DNA of 64,000 nucleotides from Nonlabens ulvanivorans. GTDB taxonomy: Bacteria > Bacteroidota > Bacteroidia > Flavobacteriales > Flavobacteriaceae. The stretch is from contig NZ_JPJI01000026.1 in NCBI RefSeq assembly GCF_000732625.1, positions 1-64,000 of the forward strand, written 5' to 3'. The position numbers and the translations under genes were made by a program. This document shows positions 54,879 through 63,437 of the stretch, one piece after another; within the stretch, counting starts at the first letter, position 1; every line of letters begins with the position of its first letter. The notes beneath the pieces are model-generated. The model was not told the DNA's origin. It saw only the letters and a program-made list of their open reading frames with translations, and ran no database searches.

Positions 54879-55865
54879 TTAAACCGTCATAATATCAGAT
54901 ACTCTTAAAAGCTCTGTGTCAATTTCAGTTTTTCCTTTAACAGCCATATCCAATGGACATAACTCTATCTTATTATTATTGATACCGACCATGTAATTAG
55001 TCTTACCTTCTAGAAGGCTTTCAACAGCTTTAACACCCATGCGACTCGCTAGAACACGATCCCAACATGATGGTGATCCACCGCGTTGCATGTGACCCAG
55101 CACCGATACACGTACCTCATACTCTGGCATGTTCTTCTCTACATAATCTTTAAGTTCAAATACATTATCGCCGGTTTTATCACCTTCTGCTACGACAACG
55201 ATACTAGAAGATTTACCAGATTCACGACTACGCTTTAAACTCTCTACCAGACGATCTTTTCCCATATCTTCTTCAGGGATTAAGATTTCTTCTGCTCCAG
55301 CACCTACTCCAGCATTAAGAGCTATATGCCCTACATCGCGTCCCATAACTTCTACAAAGAATAATCTATTATGTGAACTAGCGGTATCTCTAATTTTATC
55401 GATACATTCTACTACTGTATTTAATGCTGTATCAAAACCTAGCGTTGAACTGGTCCCATAAATATCATTATCTATAGTACCTGGTATTCCCATTACAGGA
55501 AAATTAAATTCTTCATTAAAAACCATTCCACCGGTAAAACTACCATCACCACCTATGACTACTAGAGCATCCATACCTGATGCCTTTACATGCTCATATG
55601 CTTTCTTCCTTCCTTCTACCGTGCGAAATTCTTGTGAGCGTGCGCTTTTAAGTATAGTTCCTCCTTTATTAATAATGTTATTGACACTACGTGCCGTCAT
55701 TTCTTTAAAGTCTCCTTCTATCAGTCCTTGATAACCACGATAAATACCTAAACATTCTACACCATGAAATGCACAGGTACGTACTACAGATCTTAAAGCA
55801 GCATTCATCCCTGGAGAATCGCCTCCAGAGGTCATTACACCTATTTTCTTAATCGTTTGATTCAT
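54879..55865 (-). CDS. pfkA: 6-phosphofructokinase, ATP-dependent
   Basis: Commits fructose-6-phosphate to glycolysis. IGVMTSGGDSPGMNAALR binds ATP, VVIGGDGSFTGG is the ATP/Mg loop, MGIPGTIDNDIYG holds the catalytic Asp, and VLGHMQRGGSPSCWDR is the C-terminal motif. The frame is open for seven more codons; the ATG at 55865 is chosen because it begins MNQTIKKIG as usual, giving 328 residues, and because a promoter-like ATTCTTTG at 55897-55904 is too close to the upstream ATG. Confidence 0.96.
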   Translation of the reverse strand: MNQTIKKIGVMTSGGDSPGMNAALRSVVRTCAFHGVECLGIYRGYQGLIEGDFKEMTARSVNNIINKGGTILKSARSQEFRTVEGRKKAYEHVKASGMDALVVIGGDGSFTGGMVFNEEFNFPVMGIPGTIDNDIYGTSSTLGFDTALNTVVECIDKIRDTASSHNRLFFVEVMGRDVGHIALNAGVGAGAEEILIPEEDMGKDRLVESLKRSRESGKSSSIVVVAEGDKTGDNVFELKDYVEKNMPEYEVRVSVLGHMQRGGSPSCWDRVLASRMGVKAVESLLEGKTNYMVGINNNKIELCPLDMAVKGKTEIDTELLRVSDIMTV

Positions 55866-55981
55866 TGCGTTTTTCATATAATCCATGCTAATCTAGCAAA
55901 GAATCCTTAATGAAACTCATGTTTTATTCTATATTTAACCAATTCTAATAATTCAAACGTTATCGTTAATAACTTTTACCT

Positions 55982-57712
55982 ATGGCACTAGAACTCATTG
56001 ACTTCCTAATCATCATATCGTTCTTTTTGGTCTCCCTTTTTGTAGGAATTGCTGTCTCAAAGAAAAGTTCTAAGAACGCTTCTTCATTTTACTTATCAGG
56101 GCGCAATATGCCGTGGTGGCTTTTAGGAGTTTCTATGGTCGCAACAACTTTTGCGGCAGACACGCCTAATCTAGTCGCAGGAATTGTGCGAGACACTGGT
56201 GTTGCAGGAAATTGGGAATGGTGGGCTTTTCTACTTACTGGTATGCTAACTGTCTTTTTCTATGCTCGATTGTGGCGACGTAGTGGAGTTACTACAGATT
56301 TAGAATTCTATGAATTAAGATATCAAGGTAAAAGCGCTGCGTTTTTAAGAGGTTTTAGAGCGATCTATCTAGGTGTTATATTCAATATCATTATTATGGC
56401 TACTGTTTGCCTAGCAGCTATTAAAATAGGTAATGTTATGTTTAACTTTACAGCTGGTGAGACACTGTGGATTGCATCCATAGTTACCGTTCTTTATTCT
56501 TTACTAGGTGGACTAAAAGGTGTTTTAATTACAGACTTTATTCAATTTATAATAGCCATGGTAGGATCTATATGGGCTACTATGTACATTCTAGACTTAC
56601 CTGAGGTCAATGGAATGCAAAACCTCATCACGCATCCTAATGTCGCGAGTAAGATCAACCTATTGCCTGACTTTTCTAATACAGAGTTGATGATGGGCAT
56701 CTTTCTAATACCTCTTGCAGTTCAATGGTGGAGTACCTGGTATCCTGGTGCAGAGCCTGGTGGTGGTGGCTATGTGGCACAACGCATGCTTGCTGCAAAG
56801 GATGAGAAAAATGCTACATGGGCGGTATTATTTTTCAATCTAGCACACTATGCACTACGCCCATGGCCATGGATTATAATAGGTCTGGCTTCTCTTATTA
56901 TATATCCTAATTTAGAATCACTGGCAACAGCATTTCCTAATCTAGATCCTAAGTTTGTAAAAGATGACTTGAGTTATCCAGCGATGCTCACCTTTTTACC
57001 AGCGGGATTATTAGGTCTAGTCATTACCAGTTTAATAGCAGCCTTTATGAGTACGATATCCACTCATTTAAATTGGGGTTCTAGTTATGTGGTGAACGAT
57101 TTCTATGCGCGGTTTGTAAAAAAGGACGCTAGCGAAAAACAAAAGATTATAGTTGGTAGAGTTTCTATCGTTATTATGATGGCTTGTGCTGGTTTACTAT
57201 CCCTAGTTTTAGAACAGGCCAAAGATGCTTTTGACCTAGTCATACAAATAGGTGCTGGATCTGGTTTACTCTTTATATTACGATGGTTCTGGCATCGTAT
57301 AAATCCATGGAGTGAAATTACGGCTATGGCTAGCTCGCTAATCATCGCCATGATCTTTTTTGCAGACAGCCGTTTAGACACGCAATTATTTGCAAACTGG
57401 GCAGGATATGAAAAGATCTGTTTTAATGTTGTAATAACCACCACGGCATGGCTTATCGCCACATTTGCTACCAGACCTACACAGGCAGAGACTTTAGATC
57501 ATTTTAATCACGTCATCTTTGGTAAAGAATCAAAGTTCCATAATTTTCCAATAAAAATATTAGGCTTTTTTATGGGAATCATCGGTGTCTATAGTCTCTT
57601 ATTCTCAATAGGCAAATTTCTCTATGGAGATGTCGCCATGGGTGCTAGTCTTATGGGACTATTTATCATATGTGTGTTAGGGTTAATCGCCTTAAGAAAA
57701 AAGTTATTTTAG
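55982..57712 (+). CDS. Sodium:solute symporter (SSS family)
   Basis: An inner-membrane sodium-coupled transporter of 576 residues with about 13-14 helices. The family signature is visible: FYLSGRNMPWWLLGVSMVATTFAADTPN near the start, and LLGLVITSLIAAFMSTISTHLNWGSSYVVNDFY in helix 8-9, the typical sodium-site region. The substrate (sugar, amino acid or nucleoside) cannot be told. The neighbours are glycolysis genes on the other strand, and the promoter region is shared with pfkA, which hints at a sugar. Confidence 0.9.
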   Translation: MALELIDFLIIISFFLVSLFVGIAVSKKSSKNASSFYLSGRNMPWWLLGVSMVATTFAADTPNLVAGIVRDTGVAGNWEWWAFLLTGMLTVFFYARLWRRSGVTTDLEFYELRYQGKSAAFLRGFRAIYLGVIFNIIIMATVCLAAIKIGNVMFNFTAGETLWIASIVTVLYSLLGGLKGVLITDFIQFIIAMVGSIWATMYILDLPEVNGMQNLITHPNVASKINLLPDFSNTELMMGIFLIPLAVQWWSTWYPGAEPGGGGYVAQRMLAAKDEKNATWAVLFFNLAHYALRPWPWIIIGLASLIIYPNLESLATAFPNLDPKFVKDDLSYPAMLTFLPAGLLGLVITSLIAAFMSTISTHLNWGSSYVVNDFYARFVKKDASEKQKIIVGRVSIVIMMACAGLLSLVLEQAKDAFDLVIQIGAGSGLLFILRWFWHRINPWSEITAMASSLIIAMIFFADSRLDTQLFANWAGYEKICFNVVITTTAWLIATFATRPTQAETLDHFNHVIFGKESKFHNFPIKILGFFMGIIGVYSLLFSIGKFLYGDVAMGASLMGLFIICVLGLIALRKKLF

Positions 57713-57761
57713 AGGTTAAGGACATTGCTTAGGCTTTATAGTATCAATATGATCCTTTACA

Positions 57762-57777
57762 CGCTTGCGCGAAATGG
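57762..57777. repeat. Palindrome repeat, strongly degraded copy
   Basis: CGCTTGCGCGAAATGG, mismatches concentrated in the right arm. Overlaps the possible starts of the cupin gene. Confidence 0.4.
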
Positions 57778-58235
57778 TGGAATTAAAATCAATTAAAGAT
57801 ATGAATAAGATAGAAACCATAAGAAACGGCGAAGGCCAAAACTATAACTACTCACAAGATCACTGCTTTGTAAAACTATCCTCAGATCAAACTAATGGAG
57901 AATTATGTATTGTTGAGGATACTTTAAAACCAGGTTTTTATTTACCGAGACATCATCATAAATTGATGACCGAAATCTTTTATATTTTAGAAGGTGAGGT
58001 CGAGTTAATTTTTGATGATCAAACTATTATACTTGAGAAAGGAGACACGATAACCGTACCTGTCAACATCTGGCATGCTGCTCGTTGTAACCATGGCGGC
58101 AAGATGCTTACTATTTTTAAAAATGGACAGTTTGACAAGTATCTAGAACGACTTTCTAAAATGTCTGATCAAGATTTTGAAAATGAAGATTTAATGCAAT
58201 CTGTAGCTGTATCATTTGACATCTATAATGACTAA
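57774..58235 (+). CDS. Cupin-domain protein
   Basis: A small beta-barrel protein of 153 residues. It has the cupin motif 1 pattern PGFYLPRHHHKLMTEIFYILEGEVEL (metal-binding histidines and glutamate) and motif 2 KGDTITVPVNIWHAARCN. The metal ligands HHH and E are present. Its function may be a dioxygenase, isomerase or sensor; nothing in the sequence decides. Possible starts are TTG 57765, ATG 57774 and ATG 57801; the last gives MNKIETIRNGEGQ and is also credible. A degraded palindrome overlaps the starts. Confidence 0.82.
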   Translation: MVELKSIKDMNKIETIRNGEGQNYNYSQDHCFVKLSSDQTNGELCIVEDTLKPGFYLPRHHHKLMTEIFYILEGEVELIFDDQTIILEKGDTITVPVNIWHAARCNHGGKMLTIFKNGQFDKYLERLSKMSDQDFENEDLMQSVAVSFDIYND

Positions 58236-58310
58236 TTAGTCTTTACGTTTTTTTATTCTTTAAACTTTTTTAAGTTCCAGTAGTCATATGGCCAACTTAA
58301 AAGGACAGTT

Positions 58311-59054
58311 ATGAGATTTAATGGATTCTTATGGTTATGTATTGCGGCATTTACCACTTATAGTGCGCTAGCAATGATACAAGAACCTACAGACGCTACA
58401 CGTATCACAGATCATCATATCAATTATACAATAGATCAGGATTCTAATTATATATTTTTAAACATAAGTACTACACATAAAGAAACCACGCTCTCTATTC
58501 TTAGACATGGACTTACCGTTTACTTTGATGAAACTGGTAATAAAGAGCGAAACGTTTTTGTAAGGTATCCATACCACAACACACCACAACGCCCTAATAG
58601 ATCTTCTAGACCGCAAAATAACACTGACGAGGCGCCATCTATCGATTATCAAGAAATCATTGCCAATATTCCAGGTGAAGCAGAATATGCTTACTATGGC
58701 GATCAACAAGAATTCCATAAAGATTTAAACGCTTTTGACATCTCAATGGGCTATCAAATGACCGGAGAAGAACAAGACACTCTTGAATATTCAATAAAAA
58801 TCCCTAAGAATAGAATTACTCAAGATGATAAACTTGATTTATCAAAGCTTACCATAGGTATCTTTACAAACATGCCAGAAAAAAAGAAAGATCGTGAAAG
58901 TCCATCAGATACTGGTGTCAGTATGCGAGGAGGCAATCAACGTGGCGGTGGCCGTGGTGGATCTGGTGGCGGTAGAGGTAATCGTGGTGAGAGACCATCA
59001 TCCCAAAAAGAGCCTACACGTATCGACTATTGGTTTAATGCAGGTTTAGAGTAG
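58311..59054 (+). CDS. Secreted protein of unknown function with Gly/Arg-rich stretch
   Basis: Signal peptide MRFNGFLWLCIAAFTTYSALA, then about 225 residues. The middle is beta-rich (DQDSNYIFLNISTTHKETTL), with no known motif. Near the C-terminus is a low-complexity stretch GGNQRGGGRGGSGGGRGNRG of about 20 residues, rich in RGG, followed by a short conserved-looking end. RGG stretches often bind nucleic acids or anions, but in an exported protein the meaning is unclear. A hairpin terminator follows. Confidence 0.75.
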   Translation: MRFNGFLWLCIAAFTTYSALAMIQEPTDATRITDHHINYTIDQDSNYIFLNISTTHKETTLSILRHGLTVYFDETGNKERNVFVRYPYHNTPQRPNRSSRPQNNTDEAPSIDYQEIIANIPGEAEYAYYGDQQEFHKDLNAFDISMGYQMTGEEQDTLEYSIKIPKNRITQDDKLDLSKLTIGIFTNMPEKKKDRESPSDTGVSMRGGNQRGGGRGGSGGGRGNRGERPSSQKEPTRIDYWFNAGLE

Positions 59055-59086
59055 AAATAGTATAAATAAAAGTATTTTCTTTCCTC

Positions 59087-59126
59087 AAAGCTCAAAGGCT
59101 CTCAAGATGTTTCTTTGGGCTTTTTA
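59087..59126 (+). terminator. Terminator after the Gly/Arg-rich secreted protein
   Basis: AAAGCTCAAAG pairs with CTTTGGGCTTT with one mismatch, followed by a T-run. Confidence 0.75.
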
Positions 59127-59225
59127 AATTAAGTATTTTTAAAAGATAAAACTTGTTTCTATAGTCATCAATATGTTTTCATATCTATAGTTCAGGTATT
59201 TATGGTCGATAATAAATGTGATACT

Positions 59226-59241
59226 CGCTTTCGCGAAAGCG
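59226..59241. repeat. CGCTTTCGCGAAAGCG palindrome, copy 10
   Basis: Perfect core in the gap before the ZIP gene, 40 bases before its start codon. Confidence 0.95.
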
Positions 59242-59280
59242 AATGAAACAAACTCACATAAAATCTAAATTAGATGAAAT

Positions 59281-59976
59281 ATGACGACTAGTATTGTGGT
59301 ATTTGTGGTTTCGGCGGCGTTGATTGCTGGAGCTTTATGGGGTATTTATGGTAGCCTAACTAAAAAAACAGAAGGATTTCTAGTAGCTCTTGCTGGCGGA
59401 GCTTTATTAGTGTCTGCCTTACTAGAACTAATTAATCCAGCTTTAGAAAACAATTCAGTTTACATCACTCTTGCGGTTGTTTTTATAGGAGCTACCACCT
59501 TTACAGGCTTAGATTATCTAGTTAAGAAAAAATGGGGTAATAACAGTGGTGGTGGTTTACTAGCTGCAATCACTTTAGATGGTATCCCTGAGAATCTTGC
59601 ATTAGGTGTTGCTTTAATAGGTGCTGGCCCATTATCTGTAGCAGCTTTATCGGGTTCAATTTTATTATCTAATTTACCCGAAGCAGCTGGCGGCGCTAAG
59701 GAAATGTCTGAAAACCATTCTAAAAAGAAAGTGCTTTTATTATGGATAGCTACAGCAGCAATACTTGCTATGGCGGCATTAGTGGGACATTTTTTACTAT
59801 CTGATGTTAAGCAAGAATACTTGAATTACATCAAGAGTTTTGCCGGTGGCGCTGTAGTAGCATCACTAGCCCTAGAAGTGTTTCCTAAATCATTTAAAAA
59901 AGATAAGTATTGGACTGGAATTGCCACTACTATAGGACTAATTCTAGCATTGTTTTTGAATTCGTTAGGTGAATGA
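59281..59976 (+). CDS. ZIP-family metal transporter
   Basis: An inner-membrane transporter of 231 residues with about eight helices. The two metal-site helices are visible: AITLDGIPENLALGVAL (helix 4, with the DGIPEN-type pattern and a Pro) and SNLPEAAGGAKEM (helix 5, with the Glu-rich metal site). The histidine-rich loop of many ZIPs is absent. Zinc or iron import is likely, but the preferred metal cannot be told. Confidence 0.88.
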   Translation: MTTSIVVFVVSAALIAGALWGIYGSLTKKTEGFLVALAGGALLVSALLELINPALENNSVYITLAVVFIGATTFTGLDYLVKKKWGNNSGGGLLAAITLDGIPENLALGVALIGAGPLSVAALSGSILLSNLPEAAGGAKEMSENHSKKKVLLLWIATAAILAMAALVGHFLLSDVKQEYLNYIKSFAGGAVVASLALEVFPKSFKKDKYWTGIATTIGLILALFLNSLGE

Positions 59977-60076
59977 TATGATAAATAATCATCAAGATTT
60001 TAGATAAGTTTTTTAAAGCTAGAACATAGGATATTAAACATCTTGTTAAACCTTCCTTAGACCCTTAATTAATCTA

Positions 60077-60084
60077 TATTTTTG
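60077..60084 (+). promoter_or_regulatory. Promoter -7 box TATTTTTG
   Basis: Matches TAnnTTTG, 19 bases before the start codon of the PLP enzyme at 60104. Confidence 0.5.
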
Positions 60085-60103
60085 TATCATTATTTTAATA
60101 CTT

Positions 60104-61948
60104 ATGAAAGACAATAAAGTTCTCAATTATATAAAAGATATCATTAAAAATCATCCTGCAGATTGGTTAGGTCTTACGACACATAGACTGGATATTTATA
60201 ATGAAAAGCTTGCAAAAACTCAATTCCTAGACCAGTTAGAAACTCTTTATAGTAAAAATAATGCTAGTACTGGAGCTCTAGCTGTATTGCCCACAGCCTA
60301 TGACTACATAAGGTTAGGTCATCCACTGTCTAGTGTGTTAGAATGGGGAATTGCTCATCTACATGGGCTAGATGCAGAAAATGTTATTAGCTTTTCATCA
60401 AAGACAATTCCTGTTCTTGCTGTGTTGAGAAAAAATTTATTGGAAGATAGAGATACCCAAATTAATTACACTGGTGAGCTACCTGCCATTTTAAATTCAG
60501 AACTTTTAAAAGAGGTTTATGGATATCATTTTCAATTGCAAAAGGTAAACGCTCCATCTGATGTAGCATCATTTAACGGTAGTACGATTTTTATAGCTGA
60601 ACACGATGAAATAAATACAGTAGATTTAAATTCAAATATTGACTTCTCCATTAGTTTACATGGTGATTTAGGTAGTATTCTAGTCATTAATAGCTCTCTA
60701 GATAAAACCTTTATTTCTGACATACAACATGTACGTAGACGAGAAACTATTGCGATGACGCCATCTAATTCACTAGTGGCCTTAAAATCTCTAGTAGACC
60801 AAAAGCCTATCGTTTTAGAAAAAAACAATTTAAGTGCAGATAAAACAAGTGTACTCAACTCTATCAAAGAAATTACAGGCACAGAGTTAACGCCTTTAGT
60901 CGCATCTAGTGGTTTATCTATACAATATGCTATAATGATGGGACTTATACACGATGCACAAGTAAACCATCCTGGTAAAGCTATTAAATTTATCGTACCA
61001 CCTAATTGTTATGGCGGAACTAATGATCAAGCTAGACGTGTTGCTGCTTGCTTAAATAATGTAGAAGTTGTTGATTTACCAGTAGATGGTGATAATGATA
61101 TGGTACAAAGTGTCGATCTTGTTTTAAATCAAATCGCTGCTCAAGATGCTGTCCCATATATTATTGCTGAAATACCAACAAACCCAAGAGTTGAGGTTCC
61201 TGATCTAGTGGCTTTAAAAGAAGCTTTAAGTAAAGAACGCAAAACGCCTGATGGAACTATAGCAATAGATCCAGTATTTATATTAGACCAAACCTTTTGT
61301 CCTAATGTACACTTTTTAGGTGATGGAAAGATGTTATCTACGGTAAGAACTATTTCTTATGCTAGCGGTTCTAAATTTCCAAGTGGTGGAAAGTGTACTG
61401 CGGGATACTGTGTAGGTAATAATAAGACTAGTGCTTTAATTGATAAGATAGATTTGCACTTAACATTGTGCGATAATGAAGCTACTGCTTTACAATACGA
61501 AATTCTTGCAGCACAATTACCATCAATGAATCAACGTATCAAAGATGCTTATAAAAACACTCGTGAGTTTGTGACATTTGTCCAAGAAATTTTGCCTAAT
61601 GCAAAAATCAATTTTGTATCTGAAGAACTTGCAGAACAAGGATTTACTCCATCTGTATTTTCACTTGATCTTCCTACTCAAGGGAATAATGACGAAGAAC
61701 GTGAGAGATATAAGCGTGAGTTAAACCTTAAGCTTATTAATTTAATGATTACTGAGATTCCTCAAGAGAGTAAATTTTGCGTGAGTTATGGACAGCTTAA
61801 AGGTTGCTATTGGACCATACCTGCAACATCAACACAAGGAACGACTAAAGAAGGTGATAAGGATTATATTGTAAGAGCTTCTTTATCGCCAGATCTAGAT
61901 TTAGATCTACATAAAAAAGTTTTTAAAGACTTTGTAGATAGCATCTAA
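60104..61948 (+). CDS. PLP-dependent transsulfuration-type enzyme with long N-terminal region
   Basis: A fold-type I PLP enzyme of 614 residues. The C-terminal two-thirds matches the Cys/Met metabolism PLP-dependent group, with the lysine-loop region SYASGSKFPSGGKCTAG and the preceding DPVFILDQTFC. Usual family length is near 400, so the first 230 residues are extra; they contain HPLSSVLEWGIAHLHGLDAENVISFSS, which itself looks like a degenerate PLP fold. This is a known large Flavobacteria variant to my memory, but the reaction (cystathionine lyase, synthase or other) is uncertain. A terminator follows. Confidence 0.75.
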   Translation: MKDNKVLNYIKDIIKNHPADWLGLTTHRLDIYNEKLAKTQFLDQLETLYSKNNASTGALAVLPTAYDYIRLGHPLSSVLEWGIAHLHGLDAENVISFSSKTIPVLAVLRKNLLEDRDTQINYTGELPAILNSELLKEVYGYHFQLQKVNAPSDVASFNGSTIFIAEHDEINTVDLNSNIDFSISLHGDLGSILVINSSLDKTFISDIQHVRRRETIAMTPSNSLVALKSLVDQKPIVLEKNNLSADKTSVLNSIKEITGTELTPLVASSGLSIQYAIMMGLIHDAQVNHPGKAIKFIVPPNCYGGTNDQARRVAACLNNVEVVDLPVDGDNDMVQSVDLVLNQIAAQDAVPYIIAEIPTNPRVEVPDLVALKEALSKERKTPDGTIAIDPVFILDQTFCPNVHFLGDGKMLSTVRTISYASGSKFPSGGKCTAGYCVGNNKTSALIDKIDLHLTLCDNEATALQYEILAAQLPSMNQRIKDAYKNTREFVTFVQEILPNAKINFVSEELAEQGFTPSVFSLDLPTQGNNDEERERYKRELNLKLINLMITEIPQESKFCVSYGQLKGCYWTIPATSTQGTTKEGDKDYIVRASLSPDLDLDLHKKVFKDFVDSI

Positions 61949-61973
61949 ATTTAATTGATGTCATTGTCATATT

Positions 61974-62010
61974 AAAAAGGCTGTTAAATCTAAGATTTAA
62001 CAGCCTTTTT
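61974..62010. terminator. Bidirectional terminator
   Basis: A long hairpin, AAAAAGGCTGTTAAATC with GATTTAACAGCCTTTTT around TAA. Serves the PLP gene and the monooxygenase gene. Confidence 0.93.
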
Positions 62011-62029
62011 AAATATCAATTTAGGTTAA

Positions 62030-63073
62030 TTAATTTTTAGAATTAATATAGTTTGCAAGAAAATCAGCATCCTTAGAAACACCACCTAATGTTGCTGATC
62101 CACGTGTATACATCCATGGTAAGCCCATAAAGTACAAACCTTTAATATTGCTAATACCGCGATAATTTTTAGGATAATTATTAGCGTCTAGTTCTAATCC
62201 TTCTATCCATGAAAAATTAGGTCGATAACCTGTTGCCCAAATAATATTTTTAATAGTTGAGACTTTTTTATTTTCAAAAATTATCTTTTGATCCGATGCA
62301 TCTTTTGTTCTTCCTACCGGTATCACATTTTCTCTAGATAGTATTCCTTTAACGTCCGTACCAATTACTGGTTGTGTAGATGAATTAATCTTCTTTCCTA
62401 TCCAGCTGTATTTATTATAATTTAAAAAACCGGTTATCGTAAACCACCACCATAAGGTTTTTCCTAAAAACTGTTGTGGTAATGACTTTACTGTAGTGTC
62501 TCCAGAAAAATAAACTGTTCTCGTAGAATCTTTAGAAATTTCATTAAGAATCTGGTAGCCAGAATCTCCTCCACCTACTACTAGAGCATCACCTTCTTGT
62601 AATTGAACAGCATTTTTATAGTAATTACTATGAATCTGTAATATTTCTTGAGAAGCTTTGGTATGGCAAGGTGGAGTATAAGGAATGTGAAAAGGACCTG
62701 TAGCGACTATGACATTTTTAGACTCTATAAAGCCATCTTTATACTCTATTATAAAAGTCTTCTTATTCTTGCGAACAGAGGTTACTAAGGTGTTTAACTG
62801 TATAGGAATATCAAACTTTTTAACATAGGATTTAAAATAGTTTGCTACTTCAAATTTAGTTGGATAATGATTCTTAGGAGCTCTAAATTTTAATCCTGGT
62901 AAATGATTGTATTCTGTTGGAGTAAATAGTTTAAGAGAATCCCATCTATTTAACCAAGAAGCACCAACTTCCTTTTCACCATCAATAACGATAAACTTTT
63001 TATTTTGTTTCTGTAAGTGATAAGCCATGGACAAGCCTGCTTGTGCGCCACCAATTACTACATAATCCAACAT
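62030..63073 (-). CDS. FAD-dependent monooxygenase, flavin-containing monooxygenase type
   Basis: An NADPH- and FAD-binding enzyme of 347 residues. The FAD loop is YVVIGGAQAGLSMAYHLQ (GxGxxG variant GGAQAG), and the NADPH loop is DALVVGGGDSGYQIL. FHIPYTPPCHTKASQEILQIHS resembles the FMO-identifying FxGxxxHxxxY region but lacks the full consensus. IIWATGYRPNFSWI is the usual downstream ATG motif. Related proteins are often annotated as YUCCA-like or as trimethylamine monooxygenase relatives; the substrate is unknown. A TACTTTTG promoter box is 24 bases upstream. Confidence 0.88.
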   Translation of the reverse strand: MLDYVVIGGAQAGLSMAYHLQKQNKKFIVIDGEKEVGASWLNRWDSLKLFTPTEYNHLPGLKFRAPKNHYPTKFEVANYFKSYVKKFDIPIQLNTLVTSVRKNKKTFIIEYKDGFIESKNVIVATGPFHIPYTPPCHTKASQEILQIHSNYYKNAVQLQEGDALVVGGGDSGYQILNEISKDSTRTVYFSGDTTVKSLPQQFLGKTLWWWFTITGFLNYNKYSWIGKKINSSTQPVIGTDVKGILSRENVIPVGRTKDASDQKIIFENKKVSTIKNIIWATGYRPNFSWIEGLELDANNYPKNYRGISNIKGLYFMGLPWMYTRGSATLGGVSKDADFLANYINSKN

Positions 63074-63097
63074 CTAGTTACTCTTTATAATTCGTTG

Positions 63098-63105
63098 CAA
63101 AAGTA
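63098..63105 (-). promoter_or_regulatory. Promoter -7 box TACTTTTG (minus strand)
   Basis: Matches TAnnTTTG, 24 bases upstream of the monooxygenase ATG. Confidence 0.55.
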
Positions 63106-63437
63106 AGGACTAATAAAGTGTTCTTTAGAATACAAAGTACTGAAGAAGTAAGACCATCAAACTTTTTTAATTGTCGAATTGGTCGATTCATACTGCGCAT
63201 AATCAGTAGAATGAATAAGATTATAAAAAAACACGCAACAGAACGCCTTAAGTATTTAAAAATCAATGTTTTAAACAAAAATAAATCATTGTAATATTAT
63301 AATTTAATTATTAATATAGTACTTGCCAGTAAGGTTCTTATTGATATCTTTAAAATATCTTGAACCTTTAAAAAATGAATTGATTTTGATCTTTTAAGAA
63401 TCGCTCTTTTCATTTCACATTTAATTTTCTAAGAAGA
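63106..63437. other. Intergenic region, no gene seen
   Basis: About 330 very AT-rich bases between the divergent monooxygenase and YitT genes. Apart from the monooxygenase promoter box, I see no ORF of weight, repeat or hairpin. It should hold the promoter of the YitT-family gene. Confidence 0.6.

Noticed and set aside
18054-59241. Palindromes as operators at fixed spacing from promoter boxes
   Set aside because: The distance from palindrome to the next -7 box or start codon varies from 14 to more than 60 bases, and many copies are in convergent gaps with no promoter.
8320-59243. The palindromes as intrinsic terminators
   Set aside because: Most lack a following T-run, several lie in promoter regions or inside genes, and real terminators with T-runs are present separately beside two of them (34464 and 39105).
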